25,576 nt of DNA from Thermomucor indicae-seudaticae (taxonomy: Eukaryota > Mucoromycota > Mucoromycetes > Mucorales > Lichtheimiaceae): contig JSYX01000229.1 of NCBI GenBank assembly GCA_000787465.1, forward strand, positions 1-25,576. Reading direction: 5' to 3'. A program made the position numbers and the translations under genes. Positions 10,924 to 20,064 of the stretch are shown one piece after another. Numbering within the stretch: position 1 is the first letter of the stretch; each line of letters starts with the position of its first letter. The notes under the pieces were generated by a model, which searched no databases, had not been told where the DNA came from, and saw only the letters and a program-made list of their open reading frames with translations.

Positions 10924-12923
10924 CTAGTCATTGTCATTTTCGACCGTCTTTCCTGGTGCACCGATCGGTACGTTGGGCATAAAGTCAAAGCCTACGCCCA
11001 TATCATCTTTGCCCGGTATCTTGTCACTCGTCATGTGACGACGCAATGCCTCGTGCTTGAGCTCGATCCATTCCTTCAGGCCAAACAACTCATCCTGTTC
11101 ACCCGTTCCGCTGTCAAAGGCATCCAAAAAGTCCTCGCCCGTCCAGGGTCGCGTGGTCCCCGCAGTCATCCGTTCCAGCGTCCTGTCCCACACCACATCG
11201 CGCTGGATCATATAAGCCAACGCATCAATGCGAGGGAAAAGCACGTCCGGATTTGTCAGTCGCTCGTCCATCTCACGCACAATCGCCTGGTATTGCTTGA
11301 CCAGCACAGGCTCAAGCTTCATCGCTTCCCAGAGATACGAGTGGATCTTGCGATTCGCCGTAAAGTCCGTCCATTCACCCGTCAAGAGCTGCTTCTGGTC
11401 TTCTTCAAGCCCGTTGCCGAACGTATAGTCGAAATCCATCGGGATCATAATGTACTGGTCCGTTTCCGGGTCTCGGTAGAGGGCAAAGTTGTTGCCAGAG
11501 TACTGCACCGCGTCCCAATTGCCAGTGATCCATTCCAACGCAAGCTGACGCAGGTAGCTGTCGACATCGATGAAGGTCCGCCACGCTCGCACAGGATCGT
11601 CAACCTTGTGTGGATCGTACGCCTTGATAAACCGGAAAAACTCAATCAGGTTTTCCATGGCCGACGATGGCTCCTCCTCAGACTCTTCGTTCTTGACCTT
11701 GTACACTTTAGGATCATAGGCCTCTTCGTTTTCCCCAAGATACGCAAAGTTGGCTGCGTAATCTCCCTTTCCTGCGTCCCCTTGTATGATGGAGCCCAGT
11801 TGAACGTCTTGATCACCCTGGTGGATTGTTTGACGGACAAAGCTGCAAGTTCATCGTAGTTGGTATATCAATCAAAAACCGGATTATGGTGAGCGGGGCA
11901 ACTTGCCTTTCAGAACCACTATCGTCCATGAGCAGATATAATCCGACAGGCGTGCGATTAATGTAGAGCCTATATATATGTATACGTACATACACACTGA
12001 GCTCAGAGACTAGCTCGACCAGAAAAGGCATAGTTTTCTTTATACAAACCGGACATAAGCGCCATGGGCAGCCAGAACACCCGATGCTTCCAGGAGATCG
12101 GTATACAACTTTTCTCGAACCATGGTAGGATCCGTGGGCTCTGATCTCAGCTTGAGTTCCCAGCGGTTGTAAAGTCCATCCGTATCAAGAGGAATCTTTA
12201 ACTTGTACGGGACCTTGGCCCATTTCTTGCTCGAGTGTCCGCCCACTTTAAACTTGATGTTTTCAAATCGCTGAATGTCATTGTAGCTACACTTGCTTTT
12301 AAGTTCCGGAAACTTTTTTTTGTAATACAGTCAGTCTCTTGTCTTACCTGATGTAGGTCATATTGGCATGAACTTTGGCCAGGTCCTTGTCAAATTTGTT
12401 GGCGTGCATTCTTTGAATGTCTGCATCGTTGGCTTCAATATGGATGGTGGCGATGGTTCCTTCTTCGAACAGGCGCGAGGAAGGCGATGATGACCCGTAA
12501 CGGAAGTTGTAGATATGAGGGAGACTGGGTAGGCTGATTTTGTTCCATGGACGACCGTAAGTCTCGTGGAACGTGTGGTTCGCGTTTTCGATTGGGGGTC
12601 GTTCAAAGGGTTCAAAGTGAACAATGTTTCCTTGTTTCTGGTCAAGGATCACATAGCGATAAGGTTTGTCTGAGGGCGCAGTTCCGGAATACAACAATGG
12701 GACGGATGGGTTGGCATCCAATGCATATACGTCTTCGCCTATGGCGACACCAACACCGTGCGCGTCAGGGTCCGGGACACTGACTACCACCTGATACGTG
12801 ACCGGATGGGTGCCAGCCAAAACGCCTTTGAACACTTAGCGCAACGTCCCCCCACCCTCTCCATGGTGTTTCTTCCTTACTCGTCAACGAAAAAAGCAGC
12901 AATAATAAAACCCACAGCCTCAT
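10924..12923 (-). CDS. secreted CotH-kinase family protein
   Basis: Predicted 582 residues in five exons: 12881-12923, 12348-12834, 12050-12286, 11907-11969 and 10924-11842. A signal peptide fits residues 1-21 (MRLWVLLLLLFSLT, then MFKGVLA), split by intron 1. The body has the fungal CotH layout: an all-beta N-terminal part, VGGHSSKKW, LKLRSEPTDPTMVREKLY, NRTPVGLYLLMDD, and the metal-binding block ALYRDPETD...MIPMDFDYTFGNG with Asp413 and Asp415. Bacterial CotH is an atypical kinase of spore-coat proteins. In Mucorales the family is expanded and some surface members act in host-cell contact; whether this copy does cannot be told. No hydrophobic C-terminal tail is seen, so a GPI anchor is unlikely and the protein is probably released. 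Intron 4 (11843-11906) is GC-AG. Confidence 0.93.
11843..11906 (-). other. GC-AG intron 4 of the CotH gene
   Basis: The donor is AG|GCAAGT, the textbook GC-type donor, and the acceptor is TTGCAG. Splicing joins LMDDSGSE to SFVRQTIHQG and leads into GSIIQGD, the order expected for CotH. The only upstream GT (in GATAGTGG) gives the wrong phase. Confidence 0.8.
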
Positions 12924-13034
12924 CGAACCTTTGGAGCAAGTAGGAGAGAAAGGATGGTTTCTGGCGGTTTCCCTCTTGGTTTTTTTATTCATTAAATAGA
13001 TCGGCTATTTTATATCGAGAGCTTCGGCGCGGTT

Positions 13035-13065
13035 GCCTTTAAAATTGGGGAAACATTTTAAAGGC
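13035..13065. repeat. 11-bp perfect inverted repeat upstream of the CotH gene
   Basis: GCCTTTAAAAT (13035-13045) and ATTTTAAAGGC (13055-13065) are exact reverse complements with a 9-nt spacer. The element sits in the 175 bp between the CotH start (12923) and the stop of the Ppn2-like gene (13099). It could be a dyad transcription-factor site in the CotH promoter or a hairpin in the 3' UTR of the Ppn2-like transcript. Confidence 0.7.
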
Positions 13066-13098
13066 GGTATGGATACTGACTACCATTATTATTATGCA

Positions 13099-14192
13099 TT
13101 AAGCGTGAGTCGTATAAGCATGGCAAGGGACCTGGGTCACTCGGCCGCTCGTAATCTCTAGTGCTGTCAGTTGGTTGCCGTAGACGCATCCAGTGTCGAG
13201 GCCGAAGCTGTAGTCTTTAAGCTGCAGACCGCGTGATGCCTCGTGACCGTAGTAGACCTTGGTGGCATTCCCATTGCCGCGTTTCCTTTGTGCTTCGTTC
13301 CATGCCTCATCCCATAATAGCTTTCCTGACTTGTGTCTGGACGGAACTCCGTTGCTATCTATCGCTCGCATATTCATGACCCAGTATGGATCTTGATCTG
13401 GCAGTGATTTTGCGGGATCCAGTCCAGCGTGGACGACGACGGCCTGGAAAGATGGCAAGACAAGGATCATTGGACAGCTCACGAGGTAGTCATAATCGGC
13501 ATCTGTCATTTCTCTTTTATATGTTGCCATTCCGTTTGAGCTCTTGGACGCCATGGTGAGAATTGCGCTAGTTACCTTGCAATCGCTCCGTGGTAATTGT
13601 CCAGTTTGAGAGGGTCTGCCACCGATCCTTCCGGCAACAACACACCAGCACCAGTTATTTCTTGGTTCGCGTTGTAAAAGGTTTTGAAACGGATGACCTT
13701 GTCGTCGTGGTTGCCGCGAACACAACGGGCACCCAGCTGCTTGGCTCTGCGTATGACACCCAGACTGTCCGGGCCTTTTGCTACTAGGTCGCCCGCGAGT
13801 ATGATGTGGTCTGTTTGTGGGTTATATTGAATCTTGTTGATCAATGCATTCAGTTCATTGAGGCAGCCATGGACGTCGCCGATGACAAAGACTCGCTGCT
13901 GCAGCCTGGCAGCGCTAAGCGAGTAATCATCGATGATTTGCATCCTGGTTAGGTTGGCGTATGGAGATACGACTCCAGAATTCGCATGTTGTGGTCGTCT
14001 GGCAACAACAAAGACAACAACGAGCACAATGACGAGAATGATGACAGTGGGAAGGAAAAAGGCGATTCCTAGACAAACCCAGCGGGTTTTGTAGGTTGAA
14101 GACTGGGTATTACCAGGTTCGACCTTTTGCATCAACGAGAGTAAGGAGAGGGAAAGAAAGGATCGAGGATTCCAGCTCGAGTCGTGATGCAT
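13099..14192 (-). CDS. PPN2: Ppn2-like membrane-anchored metallophosphatase
   Basis: Predicted 343 residues in two exons, 13576-14192 and 13099-13513. One transmembrane helix lies at about 38-63 (rich in I/L/V), after a short cytosolic tail: a type II anchor as in vacuolar Ppn2. The rest is a calcineurin-like phosphoesterase: GDVHG (105-109), GDLVAKGPDS (134-143), RGNHD (159-163), then VVVHAGLDP and YYGHEASRG, which supply the last metal-binding His residues. One N-glycosylation site (NLT) is at about 80. Yeast Ppn2 is a zinc-dependent endopolyphosphatase; related ApaH-like phosphatases cut dinucleoside polyphosphates, so the substrate is inferred. The intron is read as 13514-13575 (62 nt), joining GAIAR to EMTDADYDYL. 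A 35-nt version also keeps frame but inserts nine unconserved residues. The start at 14192 is the first ATG in frame, in an AAAATG context. Confidence 0.85.
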
Positions 14193-15963
14193 TTTTGACA
14201 CTCCCCAATGCAGTTCCCGGGTTCTTGGATATGCCAAAAACTGAAAAGATGCATGATACCGTATATTTCAGCTATACATCACTGATGGTCTCTTTCCATG
14301 TCGTACATAAGAATCGTCGCCTTTGTTGATACAGCAGGTGCACTAACTATTCTCTATGTAAAACGTTCTGTTGTACCGTGGACAATTTCTATGCACCTGC
14401 CCAAATGGAGAGAGTAAAGACAGTCTACTCTCTTGGGACGCCTAGCCTCGTAACAATCTTCAGCAAGAGGACGGTGTGTTTGAAACCCATGATGCAGCTA
14501 GCAAACGAAAGATCTTTCTTTGATTAAATCCATCCAATCTGTTTACTGACAGTGGCAACTTTAGTTGGCTATGGACAGAAGCTTATTTGTCGTATCTGTC
14601 TTTCAAACGCAGTATATCTGTCGATGGCAGCATCTGTGCCAGGACTCTGAACAATATGTGATGTGCTCTTTTAGCTGGCGTTAAACATTCACTGCAGAGC
14701 TGTTTGTTGCTAAAGCTTTCCTAAATTGCGCTCTACTCTCGTCCAACCTACAGCGTGGACATTTAGTGTTTACGTTTTCAGTCTTGTTTGTAAGCCATCC
14801 GTCTACATACATCCAGTAATAGTGTTTTTAAAACAAGTGCATAACTGTGTTCTTTTCTTTCAGCTACGTCTTTCAGACCACATCTGGCGGTAACGATTTG
14901 CCTGTTTTCAGAGTGTCCTGACAAAACCGCATGGGGGACCATGCGGACGCTCAGTTCGTAGGTGATGCACATACGTTGTGACAACAAAACCGATGTATTC
15001 TGAGGCCACTTTTCTTTTGAAAGATGCGTCAGCGGAACAACAAGTTAGCGAACAAGGCTTTCGATGTCTTTGCGTTACTGTAGGTAATATGGACAATCTC
15101 ACGATGATAGCCACTAAAATAGCTTCGTGTCGCTGCCTGGATGGCGAAGCTCGTGACATGCTTCAGCGCCAAATTTGCTCATTGTGCCTCATAGCGAACG
15201 GGCCATCCATTGGCCTTTTGCGGATGCAAGTAGCAATGGTTGGGTACAGAAAGTATAACCTTTGTCTCTTATCGATATCTTTGAAGCGACATAGTCCATG
15301 CCTCAAAATACGCCCGAGCTGCGCACCAATGTACGATATAGCTGCAATATGTTATTGAGCGGGCATTTGGCGAACAGTTTGAGCCAAAGCTCCGGTTCTT
15401 CTCTCTATAAGCAATGCTTTGCGTATCGACGTCTTACGTTAGGCGAGTGTATGTAGCCTCGACAGGACACACACACCATGGTGTTCGCGATTGCCTGGCT
15501 GATTGTTATGCGCACTCTGTCTTCTTAATCCATGCCAGATCAAGTAAAGGAGGCAAAGTCATCAGGTGTTTTCACATAGATACTGGAGATCGTCAACCAG
15601 TTTATGCTCTTTGACGATACGAAAATGATGCAGTCCGCCTAGACATGGATAACGATATAATCGACTTTTATTTTAGTACAAGTCTCTTGACATATATCTA
15701 AGCAAGAACATTTCAAAAAGCGGGGCACAATGCCGCGGATTTTTGCTTGGTTTTTGATCCCGCGCGCGCGCGATTCTCTTTTCCAACCTTGTGCATACAT
15801 CACCCGACGTTAATTAACTCATGGAAGTGAGTCTCTCCTGGCAATGTTCAAAGAAAGACGTAGAACATGTTGCTAAAACTCCCGCCGGCCTTGCAACATA
15901 GTACGATTACCCTCATGCCAACGATTCCGAGATAACGTTAGTCCGGAAGCATTCACCACTACA
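14193..15963. other. 1.77-kb interval without a supported gene
   Basis: This includes the upstream region of the Ppn2-like gene at its left and of GTR2 at its right; the two genes diverge. The longest open stretch with an ATG is 14993-15358 (+, about 121 codons). It is Cys/Met rich, resembles no family I know and has no flanking splice or poly(A) signals that persuade me. A run of alternating CG (about 15761-15772) lies about 190 bp before the GTR2 start. I saw no tRNA, rRNA or terminal inverted repeat. It may hold regulatory DNA, an unrecognised noncoding transcript or old relics. Confidence 0.4.
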
Positions 15964-17542
15964 ATGCCCCACCGTTATATTCATACTGGAATTTCTAGCG
16001 AGACACTGGAGGACGCTGCGACGCCAGAGAAACCACGCATTCTGCTCATGGGCTTGCAGAGGTTTTTTTCTTTATTTCTCTCTCGGCGATGAATATTCGG
16101 ACCATTAACGACGGCTTTGTCTTAGGAGTGGCAAATCGAGTATACAGCGAGTCGTGTTTGGAAAAATGCCTCCCAATGATACCCTTTACCTTGAAAGCAC
16201 AACCAAGATCCAAAAAGAAGACGTAACGTATGTACTGCGCCCTCTGTTCTCTCTATTTTTTTGGCCCTAATATTATTGGGAATTAGACGGTCCTTTATCG
16301 ACTTTCAGATTTGGGATTTTCCCGGACAAGTGAATTTCTTTGATATGACCTATGACTCACAAGAAATCTTTGGTGCTGTGGGTGCCTTGGTCTTTGTCAT
16401 TGATGCACAGGTAAAATAATCACCCGGACTACTATCTTGTTTGTCGTCTTGACGAAAATATATAGGATGATTATAGCGAAGCTTTACATCGATTGTTTTA
16501 TACCGTCACAAGCGCTTACAGGGTGAACCCAAACATCACGTTTGAAGTACTGATTCATAAAGTGGATGGGTTATCCGATGATTACAAGATTGGCAAGTGT
16601 TGCTCGGACGCATACATACATACATCATCTGACTGACTTTCTTTTCTCAATGTAGATACGCAGCGTGATGTACAACAGCGAATGAGCGACGCACTAGCCG
16701 ATGCCCAAATGGAACATATCCACCTGACGTACTATTTGACCAGTATTTATGACCATTCGATCTATGAAGCATTTAGCAAGATTATACAAAAGCTTATCCG
16801 TGAACTGCCGACGCTTGAAAATCTATTAAACGTCTTGTGCTCGGTATGTCACTGTTGCTCCTCAGTTTGCCAGCCGGCTCACGCAAAAGCTGTATTTCAT
16901 AGAATTCGGGTATCGACAAGGCTTATCTCTTCGATACCCTGACAAAGATTTACATTGCTACTGATAGCTCGCCTGTGGACATGCAGTCCTATGAGCTCTG
17001 CAGTGATATGATCGATGTCGTGATTGATATCGAGTGCATTTATGGGTATGCAGAAGGAAAAAAAACTTTTCTGATAGCTAGACGGCTTACATTCGAAAAA
17101 GTAGGGCGCCTTCGAGTTTTGGCGGTCATCGAGCCACCATTACAGAAGAAGAAAAGTCGATACCAGACGCAGAGCAGCCACATGTGAATGGAAATGAAAA
17201 CCATGCGGTAGAAGACAGCAACTATGACCGAGACAGTATGCAGGACACTGCAAAGCCGTGCGAAAATGAGGCTTCGAGCTTGATCAAGCTCGATAATGGC
17301 GATGTACTGTATATGCGAGAAGTGAATCGGTAAGCTACTTGTAAATTTATGTGATATGGAATAATAACCTCTCATTATACAGACTTTTGGTCCTTATATG
17401 TTTATTACGCCACGACAACTTTGAGAAACATGGTCTGCTCGACTACAATTTCCAATGCTTCAAGGAGGCAGTGACGGAAGTGTTTGAGTTTTCGCAAAAG
17501 AGAAATACCCAACAGCGTATAGGCGATCAAGACAGCCGATGA
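15964..17542 (+). CDS. GTR2: Gtr2/RagC-type Rag GTPase of the TORC1 pathway
   Basis: Predicted 388 residues in eight exons: 15964-16061, 16126-16227, 16287-16410, 16466-16592, 16656-16843, 16903-17045, 17105-17329 and 17383-17542. The G domain has the RagC-type P-loop GLQRSGKSS (30-38), switch II region [13 protein letters not shown] and the HKVDGL guanine motif. The C-terminal half has the RagC blocks [45 protein letters not shown] and LDYNF, forming the roadblock-like dimer domain. Gtr2/RagC pairs with Gtr1/RagA on the vacuole or lysosome surface and passes amino-acid status to TORC1. An insert of about 45 acidic residues lies between CIYG and [14 protein letters not shown]. Intron 4 is GC-AG. 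The acceptor of intron 6 is an AAG-TAG tandem, so exon 7 could start at 17102 or 17105 (one codon difference). Confidence 0.95.
16593..16655 (+). other. GC-AG intron 4 of GTR2
   Basis: The intron starts GCAAGT after AAG ATT G and ends AATGTAG. Splicing joins DDYKI to [10 protein letters not shown], which matches RagC proteins closely. The GT four bases further in gives the wrong frame. The intron contains an ACAT tetranucleotide run. Confidence 0.9.
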
Positions 17543-17698
17543 AAATGAACACAGACAGACGTAAAAAAAGTAGTTTAAAAGTAATTAAAAGGAACCCTTT
17601 CCCTTACTGCAACATTGCATGATTCAAAACTTTTGTTGTCATTTGGCATACAGTAAGAAGAGGTGGCTTTTATGGGCTAGGTGACTCACCCAAAATTT

Positions 17699-17739
17699 TA
17701 CCCTTCTTTTCCTATTTTATCCCTCTCCTCATTTCCGAA
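17699..17739 (+). promoter_or_regulatory. pyrimidine-rich leader of the arginyl-tRNA synthetase gene
   Basis: The 40 bases before the ATG are almost all C and T, ending TTTCCGAAATGG. CT-rich blocks directly upstream of the start are common in strongly expressed fungal housekeeping genes. The role is inferred. Confidence 0.4.
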
Positions 17740-19976
17740 ATGGAGTTGCATGTTCCGGTCAAAGACGTACCGTTGACTGCATTAGCTGTCATTGCGTCCA
17801 GCGCACAGCTTCAGGAGTCGGTCAAGTTGATACCCGGCAAAGAGACCACGCTCTTGCTCAACAACAACAAAACTCGACTTGTTGGCACCGCGCCAGTGAC
17901 TCGGTACCTCATCCGAGTCGCTCGCCTACTGAACGAACAACTGCCCGAGACTCAACGCGAGGCTCGTCTCATCGATATCATCCTTGTCAGCCCGCCCGAC
18001 CTTGTGCAGAAGCTTATCGAAGGACGCCAGCACAAGTATCTGCTCAGCGACGTGCCCAGTCTCGCGGATACGTTAGCTTGGGCAGTGACTCGCCACCCGT
18101 ACACTGCAGACCTTGTCGTCACTCAGCATGCGCTCACCTTGGCCGAACAGGTACAGGCCGATGCTGCTCCCGCGGCTGTCACTTCCATCCCGGAACTCGA
18201 GGGCACCTCACCGTCCACCAACGTCATGGATCGCTTCAAGAACTTGATCGCCGCCCAGTTATCATCTCTCTCCGGCGTAGACGCCAAACTCGTCTATGAC
18301 GCACTCGACCTGCCCCGCTCGCTCGAACACGGCGACTTGGCCGTCGCCATCCCACGGCTGCGCGTCAAGGGCAACCCTGCCGCCCTGGCCGCCGAATGGG
18401 CGGCTGCATTTGTTACCAACGACCACATCTTGGAGGCCAAGGCCATCGGACCGTTCCTGAACTTTCGAATCAACCCTCGCATCCTTGTGCGCGAGACGAT
18501 CGGTATGGTCAGCCGCTTGACTACCGATTACGGCAAAAACAAGCTCGGCAACGGCAAGACCGTCATTGTCGAGTTCTCGTCTCCTAATATCGCCAAACCC
18601 TTCCATGCGGGTCACTTGCGGTCGACGATCATCGGTTCCTTCCTGCGCAACGTGTACGAGGCTAACGGCTGGAATACGATCGCCATGAATTACCTTGGTG
18701 ACTGGGGCAAACAGTACGGTAAAGTAGTCAGCCAAGTGTATATGTAAATCTATTGAAGGACTCACGCCTGTTATCTTTAGGTCTTTTGGCCGTAGGCTTT
18801 GCTCGCTACGGCAGTGAAGAAGCACTGCAAAAGGATCCCATCAAGCACCTTTACGACGTGTATGTGCAGATCAACCGTGACGCGGAAGCAGCGCCGGAAA
18901 TCCACGACGAGGCCCGTGCGTACTTTAAAAAGATGGAAGACGGCGACGAGTCTGCGTTGGCACTGTGGCGGCGGTTCCGTGACCTGTCGATCCACAAGTA
19001 CAAGGAAGTGTATGCGCGGTTGAACATCACGTTTGATGTGTATTCGGGCGAATCACAAGTGGGCGAGGGCATGAAGCGTGCGCTGGCGAAACTGGACGAG
19101 ATGGGCTTGCTGATCGATTCGGACGGCGCCAAGGTGATTGATCTGACAAAGTACAAGCTTGAAAAGGCGGTTGTTCAGAAGCGGGACGGCACCACGCTCT
19201 ACCTGACGCGAGATATCGGTGCGGCCATGGAGCGCTACGAAAAGTACAAGTTTGACAAGATGGTGTACGTTGTCGCGTCACAGCAGGATCTTCATCTGAA
19301 ACAGCTGTTCAAGACGCTCGAATTGATGCAGTTCCCCTGGGCCAGCCGGTGCGAGCACGTCAACTTTGGCATGGTCCTGGGCATGTCAACGCGCAAGGGC
19401 ACGGTGGTGTTCCTGGAAGACATTCTGGATGAGGCACGAGAGATTATGCACGATGTGATGCGCAAAAACGAAAAGAAATACCAGGAGGTCGAGAACCCAG
19501 AGCAGGTCGCCGATGAGATTGGCCTGTCTGCGGTCAAGATCCAGGACAACTCGGCGCGTCGGATCAAGAACTATGAATTTGACCGTAATCGCATGTTCAG
19601 CTTTGAGGGTGATACCGGTCCCTACATTCAGTACGCTCACGCTCGTCTGAGCTCCATTGAGCGCCGAAGCGGTCGCCAAGTCAACTTTAATGCCAACCTC
19701 GACCTTCTCACAGAACCTGGCGCCGTCGATGTCATCCGCACCGTCGCACAGTACCCTGATCTCGTCAAAAGTCTCCTGAATGGCTGCGAGCCATGTAATG
19801 TGGTCACTTATGCCTTTAAACTCGCTCACGACATCTCTGCAGTTTTTGAAACCCTGTGGGTCCGTGGTGCTGAACCAGATGTGGCTGATGCCCGTCTGTT
19901 AATGTATTGGGCCGCTCGCGTTACCCTGGGCAATGCAATGCGTCTCTTGGGCTTGCGTCCACTTGACAGAATGTAG
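17740..19976 (+). CDS. RARS1: cytosolic arginyl-tRNA synthetase with GST-like N-terminal extension
   Basis: Predicted 724 residues in two exons, 17740-18718 and 18781-19976 (intron 62 nt; splicing joins GDWGKQYG to LLAVGFARYG). This class I enzyme charges tRNA-Arg with arginine. The tRNA-contacting N domain starts near Met163 (MDRFKNLIAAQL, ending AIGPFLNFRINP). The HIGH-type signature is FHAGH (His289 to His292). The KMSKS-type loop is MSTRKG (528-533). The C-terminal anticodon-binding helices follow YIQYAHARLSSI and end at DRM. Residues 1-162 precede the usual start. They look like a GST-type fold: a short alpha/beta part, then helices with VPSLADTLAWAV, like the GST-C modules of other eukaryotic synthetases. 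That assignment is inferred. The gene is noticeably GC-richer and more codon-biased than its neighbours, as expected for high expression. Confidence 0.96.
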
Positions 19977-20020
19977 AAAGTATTTGTACAAACAAGAAAA
20001 ATATATTCCTCTTTAGTGTA

Positions 20021-20026
20021 AATAAA
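20021..20026 (+). terminator. candidate poly(A) signal of the arginyl-tRNA synthetase gene
   Basis: AATAAA lies 45 bp after the stop codon, within the 88-bp gap to the convergent AP-2 alpha stop. The 3' UTRs of the two genes probably overlap. Confidence 0.55.
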
Positions 20027-20064
20027 AACGTATTACTAGTAAGCTAAAAATGTATGAATTTTCT

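Noticed and set aside
10897..11859. 320-codon open frame on the + strand
   Set aside because: It is antisense to the last CotH exon, whose product matches the family closely; the + product is rich in Arg, His and Val and resembles nothing.
13514..13575. 35-nt alternative intron for the Ppn2-like gene (13541-13575)
   Set aside because: It keeps frame but is shorter than any other intron seen here and adds nine unconserved residues; the 62-nt version gives the expected IAREMTDADYDYL.
14993..15358. 121-codon + strand frame
   Set aside because: No recognisable motif, no splice or poly(A) context and odd Cys/Met composition; not strong enough to call a gene.
15755..15775. alternating CG run as a Z-DNA or CpG-island element
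   Set aside because: Only about 12 bp long and isolated; too little to claim function.
18262..18825. 187-codon minus-strand frame
   Set aside because: Shadow of the GC-rich, codon-biased arginyl-tRNA synthetase exon.
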